Positions 12,001-24,897 of a stretch of DNA of 64,000 bases are shown here, one piece after another. Under the pieces are notes generated by a model. That model did not search any database. It had not been told where the DNA came from and worked only from the letters and a program-made list of their open reading frames with translations. The stretch lies in the NCBI GenBank assembly GCA_027627225.1, contig CM051029.1:69984578-70048577 (forward strand). The letters run 5' to 3'. This DNA is from Congeria kusceri. Taxonomy: Eukaryota > Mollusca > Bivalvia > Myida > Dreissenidae. How positions within the stretch are numbered: the first letter of the stretch is position 1; every line of letters begins with the position of its first letter. Made by a program: the position numbers and the translations under genes.

Positions 12001-15000
12001 AACAGCACTCACCGTGTCTTATTCTCCAGCAGCACTCACCGTGCCTCATTCTCCATTAACGCTCGCTGTGTCTTATTCTTCACCAACACCTACTATGACG
12101 TATAATCTAAACCAACACTCTAAGTCATGTTCTTTAATTTCACCCTTTTCAGTGCTTTTCCACTACACAAAGGTACATAATGCCTTATTCTCTATCTATA
12201 TTCACCGAGTTAGTCTTACACACAAATGCATATTATACCTACATGGTATTTTCCAAGTATTTCCAGTATGTTTGTTATTGATTATCAATGTAAAGCATGA
12301 ACACGTTCTGTTTGTTTTGTGCAGGTGAAGGTAGACAAGCGGGACCTTCCGGAACACAACAAGTTCTACTGCGATATCTGTGACCGTGGTTACCGGGAGG
12401 AACAGAAGTACAGTGAACACATCGGTTCACATCAGAAGGTACACAGCATGTGTATTTAAAACTTTGTGCTCCTCTTAAATGAAAAATAGTATATTGTTAC
12501 CAATTATTTGCTCAAAATTCTTTGTACTGTAACTTAATTTATTGACATTGTTAATACTGTGTGTACGGTTAAATTGCACATATGCAAATACAAGTTTACC
12601 AAATTTGTATTTTTCTTCAATATTGTCTTACAATGGTTGGGTGCATTAAATTTATAGAGCTGCACATAGCATATTACATCCATGGTTCCAAAACATTAAC
12701 CACCACATGTAAGAGAGGATAAAGAATATGATAAAAAATGTAATATATCAATACACTATGGCAATGATACACTGGTATCCTACTAACTAGTAATGGGATG
12801 ATCCCGGATCTGTATTTGGCTGCAGTGTCCAAAGGAAGGGTGCTCCTATGTGGCTGCAGGGAAGTTGGTGACCCTTCACATTAAACTGGTAAGAGTTAAG
12901 GAAATGTGCGTTTGTACAGAAATATTGCCATGAACGTGTATATGTTTGTATGCAGAGCTGAGGTAACTGACATGTTTGTGTACAGGAATGCTGCCATGTA
13001 TATTATATAAATATGTATAGTTTCATATTGAGACCTGCAAAACATACATGTGTACAGGAATGTTCCTTGTGCATGTACATGTTTGTACAAAGAGCTGGGA
13101 AACATACATTTGGACAGAATTGGTTCTGATGGATTAAAGGAGAGCAATTAGGACAATGTTCAGTATAATATTTATAATTTGTTACTTTTGATCACGGTTA
13201 ATAATAACATGTTGGGGTTTGACAAAATATCTTTAAGTTTTACACAAGTTATCACTATTTTAACAATTGAAAGCATACAAAATTATTGTCTTTAAAATAG
13301 TAAAATAAATTATGAAGAAAGACGCATGCCAGGTTTTAGTATTCACCACTTGTTTGAGCTGTTGTCGTAATTCCAACCATTGAATTGTTTCCGTAGCAAC
13401 ACAATTCTGGGATGGCTAAGAAGATCTGGTCACTGGAGTCAAAGGAAGACATAGAGCGATGGAGACAGGAAAGGAAAAAGTGAGTGTCTTTGTTGTATAA
13501 TGGATTGTAGCTCTTAGAATCAAATATTGAAGAAACGCTGTATATTAGTGAGAAATTCAGTAACTGGCCCCATGGCTACACATATTCAATCTCAACTTAA
13601 AAATATTGACTAATGAAATCTTTTGTTACATATTGGCTTTGAATTCTATTGATTAATATATTTAAGTTAATAATAAGTTTTTGTGATTGAAAACTTTCCT
13701 AGACGTAGGACCGGATCAGGAGAACTTGAGTATCTTGTGATCCCTACCTGCTGTTTGACTTTTTCATTTTTAGCTCAAAGTCGGTGTCCGCGTTTAAGTT
13801 TATATTCCAAAGTTGTGTAACTTCAATACTACAAAAGCTGTTTACTTGAAACTTGGAATATACCTTTGTCATCAACTCCAGTATCAGGGTGAACATTCCC
13901 CATAACTCTATTTTGTATTTTGGCAGTCAGAGTTATGCCCCTTTTTCACATAGATTTTCTGGTAAAAGTTTATATTCAAAAGTTTTGTAACTTGAAAACT
14001 ACATAAGTTATTCACTTGAAACTTGGAACTAACCTGTGTCATCAACTCTAGTATTAGGGGCAACATTACACATAACTCTATTTTGAATTTTGAGGTATAG
14101 GGGACCTCTCCGGCATCGTCCGGCGTCTATCGTCCGTCGTCAATGTGCCGTCAACAATTTGGACCGTTATCACGATAAAGACTACATTTTTTATTCAATC
14201 TTGACCTAACTTGCACAGTTTGTGTAAGACCATAAAATCTCGAATGGGATTGTTATTGGGTCAGATCATACCAGTAACACCAGAGTTTTTGCCCCTTTTT
14301 CATGCAAAAAAAGTGCAAAAGTGCCCTTTTCCAACATATAGACTTTATTTTCCATCCAATCTTAACCAAACTTTCACAGTTTGTGTATGACCATCAGATC
14401 TCAGCACACGTCAAAAATGGGCCAGATCATATTTCAAACACTTCAGTTATTGCCCTTTGTTTATTAAAAATATATACAAAAATGGACATTATTCAGGATA
14501 GAGAGAGATATTTTTAGCTCGACTATAGGTGAGCTATCCTACTACCCCCGGCGTCGGCGTCCGCGTTTAAGTTTATATTCCAAAGTTGTATAACTTCAAT
14601 ACTACAAAAGCTGTTTACTTGAAACTTGGAATATACCTTTGTCATCAACTCCAGTATCAGGGTGAACATTCCCCATAACTCTATTTTGTATTTTGGCAGA
14701 GTTATGCCCCTTTTTCACATAGATTTTCTGGTAAAAGTTTATATTCAAAAGTTTTGTAACTTGAAAACTACATAAGTTATTCACTTGAAACTTGGAACTA
14801 ACCTTTGTCATCAACTCTAGTATGGGGGGCAACATTACACATAACTCTATTTTGAATTTTGACAAAGGTATGTCCCCTTTTCACTTAGATTTTCTGTTTA
14901 AAGTTTATATTCAAAAGTTTTGTAACTGCAAGACTACATAAGTTATTCACTTGAAACTTGGAACTAACCTTTTTCATCAACTCCAGTATCAAGGGCAACA

Positions 15001-18000
15001 TTCCCTATAACACTGTTTTGTATTTTGACAGAGTTGTGCCCCTTTTTCACATAAATTTTCACTTGAAACTTGGAATATACCTTTGTCATCAACTCCAGTA
15101 TCAGGGTGAACATTTCCCACAACTCTATTTTGTATTTTGACAGAGTTATGCTCCTTTTTCACGTAGATTTTGTGGTTAAAGTTTATATTCAAAAGTTTTG
15201 TAACTTCAATACTACAAAAGCTATTCACTTGAAACTTCGAACTAACCTTTGTCATCAACTTTAGTATCAGGGGCAACATTACCCATAACTCTGTTTTGTA
15301 TTTTTACAGAGTTAGCCCACTTTTTACATAGACTTTGTTGTTAAAGTTTTTGTTCCAAAAATGTATAAACTATACAAGGCTTCTCTTAAAAGTTTCGTAT
15401 TTTAACAAATTTATGCCCCTTCCACTATCCAAAATATGTACCAACTGAAATACTTCGAATAGTCGAGCGCGCTGTCCTCTGACAGCTCTTGTTCATCCAA
15501 TCTTCACCAATCTTGCACAGTTTGTCTATTACCATGAGATTACAGATTAAGTCGAATATAAGCAAGATCGGACCCGAAACACCAGATTTATTGCCCTTTG
15601 TTTGTGAAAAAAATATGCAAAAATGGACATTATACAGGATAGAGACTTCATTTTTCATCCAATCTTTACCAATCTTGCACAGTTTGTCTATGACCATAAG
15701 ATTAAAGATGAAGTCGAAAGCAAGATTGGACCAGAAACACCAGAGTTATTGCCATTTGTTTGTGAGAAAAATATGCAAAAATGGACATTTTTCAAACAAT
15801 CTTCCCCAATCGTGTACAGTGTGTCTATGAACGTAAGACTGCAGGTGAAGTAGAATATAAGCATGATCGGGCCAGAAACACCAGAGTTATTGCCCCTTGT
15901 GTTTGGAAAAACAAATCAACAAGTTATCAGTGATTGGCTTGCACACACGATTTTTGATTCAATGTTGACCAAACTTACACAGTTTGCGCATGACCATAAA
16001 AATTGATTGATAAAATTTGATTTCCAACAGTTGCAAGACTTGCATACAGTTATTTGTACATGCAACTGTGATGTCTTCAGAGCCTGCATTAACATCATTT
16101 TTCATAATTGAAAAGAAAATTATCAAAGAAAAAGCTAAACTTGATCTGATAGCACAGCCATCGCAATTATCGCATTGCAAGTAGTTTTTCAAAACTGTTT
16201 GCGAAAAAGACATCAAAATCTAGTTTGTGCATTTTCCAGAATTGTCAATGACTTAATGAAAAAGGGTCAGGTAAGAATATCGAGAAAAATGATATGAGAA
16301 CCATTAGCAAAAAAATGCACATCCACTACCCAACTCATACATTAATTAGCCCATTGCAATTACCAATGTTTTAAATCAAAATTGATCCTACCCCCACTGT
16401 GTATTGTTCATATACCTTAATTTTCAAACCTGTCACAACAGTATGGTCTTCATCTGTACCAGTTCTCAGGTGAGCGCTTTGGGCCATCGTGGCCCTCTTG
16501 TTAAAATTTCGATGTCAATGGTGGTGACAATGATAATGAGGATTATGATTATGTTTTTGATGTTGTGTTGATGATGTTGTTGTTGATGATGATGGTGATG
16601 ATGATAATGTTGAAGAAGATGGTGATGATGATGATGATGTTATTGATGATGAAGTGATGGTGACGAGAGTAGTGGTGGTGGTAGTGGTAGTGATGTTGAT
16701 GATGATGATGATTAAGATGATCATTATTATTTGATGATGATGATGGTGTTGTTGATGATGATGATGATGCTGTTTCTGTTGCTGTTTTCAGAAACTTCCC
16801 CACAGCAGGTAACATGGAGAAGAAGAAGGCATTGCTTGCAGAGAAGATTGCCAGGGGGGAGGTTATTGAGGAGAAATACTTTGGGTAAGTAGAATAGTTT
16901 TATTGCTCAATATGTATCCATTTATTCAAGTTCCTAGATGATGTACTACATCTTTTCAGCAGATTTGTCTGGGTCAAGTGGGGTTAAAAATTGGGTCACT
17001 AGGTAAAATAACTGCTGTGTTTTATGCAGTTTTATGATTGTTTTCTCTGCAGTAGCTCCATTAACATTTCAGGTAAAACTTTTATCAGAATGATGTCCTG
17101 CAGTCATGGACATGATAGCTCTAGTACAAAGGCTACTGGGTCAAATGAAATTAAAGGGACTCTGAATGAAAAAAAAGGGTCAATGAAAAATTGCTTTCCT
17201 ATTGCACCGTAAAATAATGATATTAGATGCACTATACTAAGACATGTACATTTAATAAAGAATAAATAATGTAACACATAATGAGATATTTGATGAAACA
17301 AATCAGAAAAAAAATGTTTGTAGAAATTAAAACCCCAAGTGGGTATCGAACACACGACTTGGGAGCCATATGAGAAATGACAGTAGACAGCGCTATAATT
17401 AACCAACTGAGCTATGCTGGTTTGTAAGGACATGTGTGTAAACTATTGTTAAACAAAATACTCACAATTCTGAGGTCAAAATGTAAACATGAAAATTGCC
17501 AAACAAACAGGACCCATATTATGAATTGATTTTTATCTTAGAATGCCAATACTTTTTTTCAATTATATATACCTTATTTTGGATGTTATAAATCTGTGCC
17601 ATTATTAATATCCTAATTTCAGATTCTTTAACAGAAAATACTCTTTGAGGCCCTTTCGTTGATATAGTCCATTGAATTGTTCATTTATTTTTAGCTCACC
17701 TGAGCACAACGTGCTCATGGTGAGCTTTTAGGATCGCCCTTTGTCCATCGCCCGCCGTGCGTTGCCCGTCGTGTGTCAACATTTTCATTCTAAGAACATC
17801 TCCTCCCAAACCACTGGGCAGATTTTCACCAAACTTCACTTGGGTGACCCTCTTTCAAAAGTGTTCAAATCGTTGCGGTCCGCTGCATATGTAGGTCACA
17901 AGAGCTCAAAATAGATTTAAAAATGGAAAACTTTAAAAAATCTTCTTCTCTGAAACCACAAGGCTTGAAGCTTTCATATTTGATATTTGACATCCTCTAG

Positions 18001-21000
18001 TGGTCCTCTACAAAGATTGTCAAAATGATGCCCCTGGCATCAAAACTGGCCACGGCCCGGGGGTCACATGGTTTATATAGACTTGTATAGCAAAATGACT
18101 TAAAAAATCTCTGAAACTGCAAGGCCTAGAGGTTTCTTATTTGGTATGTAACATTGTATAGTGGTCCCCTACAAAGATTGTTCAAATGATGCCCCTGGGG
18201 TGAAAACTGGCCACACTCCGGGGGTCACATGGTTTATATAGACTTGAATAGCAAAATGACTTAAAAAATCTTCTACTCTGAAACCGCAAGGCCCAGAGGT
18301 TTCATATTTGGTATGTAACATTGTTTAGTGGGCCTCTACAAAGATTATTCAAATGATGCCCCTGGGGTCAAAACTGGCCACACCCCGGAGGTCACATGGT
18401 TTATATAGACTTGAAAAGCAAAATGACTTTTAAAATCTTCTCCTCTGAAACGGCAAGGCCGAGAGGTTTCATATTTGGTATGTACACTGTAACATTGTTT
18501 AGTGGTCCTCTAAAAAGATTGTTCAAATGATGCCCCTGGGGTCAAAACTGGCCACACCCCGGGGTCACATGGTTTATATAGACTTGAATAGCAAAATGAC
18601 TTAAAAAATCTTCTCTGAAACCGCAAGGCCCAGAGGTTTCATATTTGGTATTCAAGATTGTATAGTGGTCCTTTACAAAGATTGTTCAAATGATGCCCCT
18701 GGGGTCAAAACTGGCCACACCCCGGGGGTCACATGGTTTATATAGACTTGAATAGCAAAATGACTTAAAAAATCTCTGAAACCGCAAGGCCCAGAGGTTT
18801 CATATTTGGTATACAAGATTGTATAGTGGTCCTTTACAAAGATTGTTCAAATGATGCCCCTGGCGTCAAAACTGGCCACACCCTGGGGCTCACATGGTTT
18901 ATATAGACTTAAATAGTAAAATGACTTTAAAAATCTTTTTCTCTGAAACTGCAAGGCCTAGAGGTTTCATATTTGGTATGAAACAATTTATACTGGTCCT
19001 CTTCTAAAATTGTTCAAATGATGCCCCTGGGGTCAAAACTGGCCACACCCCGTGGTGCACATGGTTTATATAGATTTCAATAGCAAAATGACTTTAAAAA
19101 TCTTCTCTGAAACTGGAAGGCCTGGAGGTTTCATATTTGGTATGTAACATTGTATAGTGGTCCTCTTCAAAGATTGTTCAAATGATGCCCCAGAAATCAA
19201 AACTGGCCACACCCCGGGGGTCACATAGTTTATATAGACTTGAATAGCAAAATGACTTTAAAAATCTTCTCCTCTGAAACCGCAAGGCCCAAAGGTTTCA
19301 TCTTTGGTATGTAACATTGTGTAGTGGTCCTCTACAAAGATTGTTCAAATGATGCCCCTGGGGTCAAAACTGGCCACACTCCGGGGGTCACATGGTTTAT
19401 ATAGACTTGAATAGCAAAATGACTTTAAAAATCTTCTTCTCTGAAACCACAAGGCCTTGAGGTTTCTTATTTGGCATGTAACATTGTATAGTGGTCCTCT
19501 ACAAAGATTGTTCAAATGATGCCCCTGGGGTCAAAACTGGCCACACCCCGGGGGTCACATGGTTTATATAGACTTGAATAGCAAAATGACTTTTAAAATC
19601 ATCTCCTCTGAAACCGCAAGGCCCAGAGTTTTCATATTTAGTATGTAACATTGTGTAGTGGTCCCCTACAAAGATTGTTCAAATGATGGGGTCACATGGT
19701 TTATATAGACTTGAATAACAAAATGACTTTAAAAATCTTCTCCCCTGAAACTGCAAGGCCTAGAGGTTTCATATTTGGTATGTAACATTGTTTAGTGGTC
19801 CTCTACAAAGATTGTTCAAATGATGCCCCTGGGGTCAAAACTGACCACACCCCGGGGGTCACATGGTTTATATAGACTTGAATAGCAAAATGACTTCTAA
19901 AATCATCTCCTCTGAAACCGCAAGGCCCAGAGGTTTCATATTTGGTATGTAACATTGTTTAGTGGTCCTCTACAAAGATTGTTCAAATGATGCCCCTGGG
20001 GTCAAAACTGGCCACACCCCGGGGGTCACATGGTTTATATAGACTTGAATAGCAAAATGACTTTAAATATCTTCTCCTCTGAAACCGCAAGGCCCAGAGT
20101 TTTCATATTTAGTATGTAACATTGTGTAGTGGTCCCCTACAAAGATTGTTCAAATGATGGGGTCACATGATTATATAGACTTGAATAACAAAATGACTTT
20201 AAAAATCTTCTCCCCTGAAACTGCAAGGCCTAGAGGTTTCATATTTGGTATGTAACATTGTTTAGTGGTCCTCTACAAAGATTATTCAAATGATGCCCCT
20301 GGGGTCAAAACTGGCCACACCCCGGGGGTCACATGGTTTATATAGACTTGAATAGCAAAATGACTTTTAAAATCTTCTCCTCTGAAACCGCAAGGCCCAG
20401 AGGTTTCATATTTGGTATGTAACATTGTTTAGTGGTCCTCTACAAAGATTGTTCAAATGATGCCCCTGGGGTCAAAACTGGCCACACCCTGGGGCTCACA
20501 TGGTTTACATATACTTTTATAGCAAAATGACTTCAAAAATCTTTTTCTATGAAATTGCAAAGCCTTGAGGTTTCATATTTGGTATGTAACATTGTATAGT
20601 GGTCCTCTACAAAGATTGTTCAAATGATGCCCCTGGGTTCAAAACTGGCCACTTCCCGGGGGTCATATGGTTTATATAGACTTGAATAGCAAAATGACTT
20701 AAAAAATCTGCTCTTCTGAAACCTCAAGGCTCAGAAGTTTCACATTTGGTATGTAACATTGTAGTGGTCCTGTACAAAGATTGTTCAAGTCATGCCCCTG
20801 GGGTCAAAACTGGCCACACCCCGGGGGTCACATGGTTTATACAGACTTAAATAGCAAAATGACTTTAAAAATTTTCTCCTCTGAAAGTTCAAGGCCTAGA
20901 GGTTTTTGATTTGGTATGTAACATTGTGTAGTGGTCCTCTATAAAGATTGTTCAAATTATGACCCTGGGGTCAAAGCTGGGCGCACCCCGGGGCTCACAT

Positions 21001-24000
21001 GGTTTATACAGATGTAAATGGCAAAATGATTTAAAAATTCTTCTCTGAAACCACATGGCCCAGAGGTTTCATATTTTGGATAAAATATTATATCGAGACC
21101 TCGATTGGGATTGCATATGGGATGTGTGGGGTCAAGGTCACTGTTACTAAAAATAGAAAACGGTTTCCGCTCAATAACTTTAGAACGCATTGAGATATTT
21201 TAATGAAAGTTAATACATAGATACCTTATATCGACACCTCGCATGGGATTGCATATGGGGTTGGACGGGTCAAGGTCGAGGTCACCGTTATTAAATATAG
21301 AAAAATGGTTTCCGCTAAATATCTTGAGAACGCATTGAGCTATTTTAACGAAACTTAATACATAAGTATCTTATATCGAGACATTGCTTGGGATTGTATG
21401 GGTTGGGTGGGGTCAAGGTCACCTTTACTGAAAATAGAAAACGGCTCAATAACTTGAGAAAGCATTGCGATATTTTAATGAAACTTAATACACATATTGG
21501 GGGGTCAAGGTCACTGTTATTAAAAGTAGAAAAACGGTTTACACTCAATAACTTAAGAAACGCATTGAGATATTTTAATGAAACTTCATACGTAGATACC
21601 TTATATCGAGACCTTGCTTTACGTATGTGGTGGGTGGGGTCAAGGTCACTGTTACTAAAAATAGAAAAACAGTTTTCGCTCAATAACTTGAAAACCTATT
21701 AAGATATGTTAATGAAACTTCATACAGAGATATCAGGTGAGCGACCTAGGGCCATCGTGGCCCTCTTGTTGAAAAGTATTTGTAAATCATATGCTGTTAA
21801 GCATTTTGATACATAAAAGATTGAAAAAAAAAATTCTGTAATGTCAAATATATTTGAGGTTTTACTAGGCACTTGCAAAGACTGCTTATAAGGCAAAGAT
21901 GTCTATATATTCCTGTCTGATTTAAGTAAAATGCGAGGTCGTGACAGAGGTCGAGGAAGAGGTCGTGGTAGGGGCAGAGGTCAAGGTCGTTTCCGTGACA
22001 ACAGAGTGGAGAAAGAGGTCAACAAACAGGGCAATGTGGAGAGGAAACGGCCGCATTGTCATATCACAGTGGATGGAGAGGCTGTTGAGAAGAAGCAGAA
22101 ACTTAGCAACACAGATGCTATTAAAGATAAAATCGACTCGCTAGGAGTTTTCTTTGCGGCATCTGATTCAGGTAATGAACATTCTTAGTTTGCTGTTGTT
22201 AATTGTTTTTTACAGAAAGTTATTTATACAAAACAATAAACAAGTTTCATTGAGAACAGTTCATATATTTATATCAAACATGGAAAGGTCATGAGTAATT
22301 GTGATGTTAGTTACCCAAATAATATCTCAAAAATATATGATATACTTATTTCACTGATACATAGTCTTCTTTAATATTCAAACTTTTGGTTAAACTTAGA
22401 GCCTTTATACAGTGTTAACTTAAATAAGACATATAACCGCATTGCATTAAGTTTGGTATGTATCGTTTACTGCAGAAATGTGTTCAAAATGAAACCATGA
22501 AAAACACTTGTGCTGTTTTGCAGAATCATGCAGCGATTCCAGTATAAAGAGCGACAGTGATGATGACGATGGTAAAAAAGTAAACAAATTAGACCCTACC
22601 CAACTAACAGGAAGCGCTTCAAGTAAACAGAAAGTGACGGCAGCAGGTGCGCTGGGCAGCCTCATTTCCTCGTATGCTGACGATACAGATGAGGAACCAG
22701 AAGAATTACCATTACCAAATGGCAAGAAAGACCTTACAAGTTTATAAAATATATAAATCTTGGCTTTGAGTTTTATCCCCCCCCTACAAAACAAAGGGGG
22801 GTATGCTAGAATCTGCTTGTTTGTCTGTCGGTTCGTCTGTGTGTCAGGGTTTTTTTAAGGTTAACTTTCAAACCCTTTTAGGTATAAACTTCAAACCTCA
22901 TACATGGATAGTGGGTTATTAGGCGGAGTGCAGTGCACAAGAATTTTAACTCAAGCTGCATTATGTACTGAGTTATTCCCCTTTGTCGGTTTTGCTTGTC
23001 CTGCCATTTTCTAAAAAAATACTGAAGGGATTGACCTCAAACTTCATACATGGATAGATGGTTGTAAAGCGGAATGCATTGCACAAGATTTATAACTCTA
23101 GCTGCATTATTTATGGAGTTATTCCCCTTATCAGTTTTCATTGTCCGGCTATTTGCTCAAAAACTACTGAAGAGATTGAACTCAAACTTCATACATGGAT
23201 ATATGTTTTGCAGTGCGCAAGATTTATAACTCTAGCTGCATTATTCCTGTTTTCAATTTCTTTCCTTAGTTTAACTAATACATTCATTAAAAAATCTATA
23301 GAAAGACATTCAGTCGCATCACAACGATTTTCTATCGTGTGCTGATTTTGTACATACGTATAGGCTGAATTAAAACTTTCCACAGAGTCCAAATACGGTA
23401 AATTCAATCATCCTAACTTATAGTGGCCTGAGGTTAGTGTTGATTTAATGCCTTGTTGTCATTTTCCTCCAACAGTGACCGTACATTAGACTTTTGGCAA
23501 CTGCGCAGCAAGTTATCAGATGCAGAAAAAGTTACTAACCCTATAAGACATAATAAGTTATGTCTATAACCAGAAACCTATACAAAGTAATACATATAAA
23601 TTGAATTGTAAACAAAAATCTTGAAAACAATACATTTATGTAATCATGTGTCTAATATTTAATAGTCTTTAATTAATGGTATAGACATGGCACACAACAA
23701 ATTTGTCACTTGTCTTTAACATAAAAAAAAATTTCATCTGTAGGTGGTGTAAACCCGAAAGACGATACAGATAAGAACCACAACGCCACAAGAGATACCA
23801 ACCCAAATCCAGATTCCAGAAACCATGGTAACCGACAGCCCAGAAATAAGAACAACAGACACAGGCGCCGCAGCAAGCAAATACCTCAGCCTGTCGACAA
23901 ATCCCTTCTGGAAAAGGTTTGTATTCCCATTGTATGTTAAAGCATCTGTACTCGAGAACTTGATTTTGCAAGTTTTTGGTCCATCGCTGAACAAATGTGA

Positions 24001-24897
24001 TGTTATTTAGTTTCTGCTTACATATTTTGTACTTTCACTTACAATTATATTTCATGTTTTCAAACAAAAACATTTGTATGTGTAAACATTTTTAAGCTCG
24101 ACTTATCACCAAAAAGTATGAGCTATACTGCTCACCCATTTGTCTGCATCTGCGTAATGTTCTGGTTAAGGTTTGCTGCACATACATATCGCTGTAACTA
24201 CTAAAGATATTCAATTGAAACTCCACACGTCATTGGGGTCGTTATGTGAGGTCGCTGACCAAGGTCCATAACTCTGACCTGCAATTAAGCAGAATAATGC
24301 CCCTTTTTGTACTTAGAAAATCCAGGTTAAAGTTTGCATGCAACAACACCGTATCTCTGTATCTACTACAGATATTCAATTGAACATTCACACATGTCTT
24401 CAGGGTCATTATATAAGGTCACTGGCCAAGGCCCATAACTAGGCTTGTCATTTTTAACCGATTGCCGATCAAATTCATCGTTTAAAATCGTGGGAAAATC
24501 AGTTGTTTTTTCAGGAACTTAAAAAAAGTGCAATCAGTAATATACATGTAGCAAATGGGCGCCCTGGACCCCGGGCATAATCGCTTGGATTTAGATAAAA
24601 ATCGCTTGTTTCATTTGATAACGACAGCCCTGCATAACTGTAACCAGCATTTGAGCAGAATTATGCCCCTTTTTGTAGTGACAAAGGCCAATAACTCTGA
24701 CAAAGCGGTTTGAATAGTTGAGCCCGCTGTCCTGAAACAGCTCTTCTTTTATACTGGAGAACTAATATTCCACTTTGATTGCGCCTCTCTTTCAGTTGCT
24801 GGCGAAGGAGATACGAAGGGAGCGGAACCAAATCATGCAGTGTGTACACTACATTGTCAAACGGAACTTCTTTAACTCGCCCAGTGAGATCTCGTAG
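9036..24897 (+). CDS. NUFIP1: NUFIP1, box C/D snoRNP assembly factor (10 exons)
   Basis: Exons: 9036-9197, 9521-9817, 12325-12438, 12826-12888, 13397-13479, 16792-16884, 21927-22171, 22524-22739, 23744-23916, 24796-24897. They total 1548 nt (515 aa), all in frame with GT-AG introns; human NUFIP1 has about 495 aa. Residues 1-153 are Pro/Gly/Asn/Gln-rich. A C2H2 finger follows (C169, C172, H185, H189), then a second (C192, C197, H209, H214). Residues 218-275 match the PEP region that in known homologues binds SNU13/15.5K (KKIWSLE, W..ERK.NFPT, KYFGKMRGR). An RG-rich tract (about 273-290) and acidic/basic linkers come next. The last exon (RRERNQIMQCVHYIVKRNFF) matches the C-terminal helix known to bind ZNHIT3. 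Role from the family: nuclear scaffold bringing the R2TP/HSP90 machinery to nascent snoRNPs. The exon 8 donor (CAA|GTTTAT) is weak and inferred from frame; reading through gives a stop at 22745-22747. The start ATG has A at -3. Confidence 0.93.
9915..10990 (+). repeat. ~165-bp tandem satellite, about six copies, NUFIP1 intron 2
   Basis: Units repeat an AGGTCAAGGTCACACTTAA block, an ATATAAGAATTTAAG block, a GCATAATTTTGTCCAGC block and a GCAAGAACCAGGTCCCTAGG block. Copies diverge by small indels. The monomer length is close to that of ~160-bp bivalve satellites known from Helentron-like elements. Confidence 0.85.
11096..12110 (+). repeat. 27-bp minisatellite, about 35 copies, NUFIP1 intron 2
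   Basis: The unit reads TCTTATTCTCCACCAGC plus about ten more bases, with CC/TC and AC/GC variants. As 27 is a multiple of three, one frame stays open for 290 codons with a 9-aa SYSPPALTV repeat and another for 181. No splice signals fit it to NUFIP1, so it is read as intronic repeat. Confidence 0.9.
13771..14091 (+). mobile_element. Fragment of the AGCTCGACT Helentron-like family
   Basis: Begins TTTTTAGCTCAAAGTCGG and holds about 1.5 monomers of the same ~190-bp unit as 14516-15493 (AACTTGAAACTTGGAA, TCATCAACTCCAGTATC, CATAACTCTATTTTG). It lacks the 3' hairpin end. It sits in NUFIP1 intron 5. Confidence 0.6.
14092..16502 (+). mobile_element. Helentron-like element E, GGCCATCGTGGCC-ended, split by element D
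   Basis: The 3' end is TCAGGTGAGC, a perfect hairpin GGGCCATCGTGGCCC (16481-16495) and TCTTGTT (to 16502). The body is ~120-bp monomers (TTGCACAGTTTGTCTATGAC, CACCAGAGTTATTGCC). These stop at 14515 and resume at 15494 with the unit intact if 14516-15493 is removed. The left boundary is approximate. In NUFIP1 intron 5. Confidence 0.7.
14516..15493 (+). mobile_element. Helentron-like element D inserted into element E
   Basis: Starts AGCTCGACTATAGG after a T run. Ends with AGTCGAGC (inverse of the 5' end), the hairpin GCTGTCCTCTGACAGC and TCTTGTT. The middle is about four ~190-bp tandem monomers. The asymmetric subterminal inverted repeat plus 3' hairpin plus central tandem array is the plan of non-autonomous Helentrons (HINE-type). 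Confidence 0.75.
16515..16770 (+). repeat. GAT/GTT trinucleotide microsatellite beside exon 6 acceptor
   Basis: Imperfect GATGATGAT and GTTGTT runs. The tract stops about 20 bp before the AG of NUFIP1 exon 6, so it takes up the usual branch-point region. Confidence 0.9.
17333..17424 (-). mobile_element. tRNA-derived SINE-like sequence
   Basis: On the minus strand an A-box-like TAGCTCAGTTGGTTA is followed about 40 bp later by a B-box-like GTGTTCGATACCC, as in RNA polymerase III promoters of tRNAs. The intervening part does not fold as a normal anticodon arm and the acceptor ends do not pair, so a SINE head or tRNA pseudogene is more likely than a functional tRNA. In NUFIP1 intron 6. Confidence 0.5.
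17693..21770 (+). mobile_element. Helentron-like element B1, 4.1 kb, with large internal satellite
   Basis: 5' end AGCTCACCTGAGCACAA. 3' end TCAGGTGAGC, then the hairpin GGGCCATCGTGGCCC and TCTTGTT. The 5' and 3' TCAGGTGAGC parts are inverse to each other. Inside are about 19 monomers of ~170 bp (GCCCCTGGGGTCAAAACTGG, GGTTTATATAGACTTG), then about five of a different ~125-bp monomer (CGGTTTCCGCTCAATAAC, GGTCAAGGTCACTGTTA) from about 21090. No protein-coding capacity. It fills most of NUFIP1 intron 6. Confidence 0.8.
22790..23240 (+). repeat. ~170-bp diverged tandem repeat, NUFIP1 intron 8
   Basis: Three units with CTCAAACTTCATACATGGAT, GATTTATAACTCTAGCTGCA and GGAGTTATTCCCCTT, led by a GGGGGG-rich start near 22795. 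It looks like another bivalve interspersed repeat with internal tandem units. Confidence 0.65.
24094..24750 (+). mobile_element. Diverged AGCTCGACT-family Helentron-like element, NUFIP1 intron 9
   Basis: Begins AAGCTCGACTTATCACC. Ends GTTGAGCCCGCTGTCCTGAAACAGCTCTTCTTT over the last part, a decayed form of the hairpin and TCTTGTT end seen at 15493 and 32523. Contains two to three monomers (GGTTAAAGTTTGC, GATATTCAATTGAA, GAGCAGAATTATGCCCC). Confidence 0.65.

Noticed and set aside
17104..17433. 109-codon minus-strand ORF and a functional tRNA at 17333-17424
   Set aside because: The ORF runs through the SINE-like sequence. The tRNA lacks pairing acceptor and anticodon arms.
17693..21770. CRISPR-like repeat array
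   Set aside because: The units are contiguous ~170-bp monomers without unique spacers, inside a eukaryotic intron.
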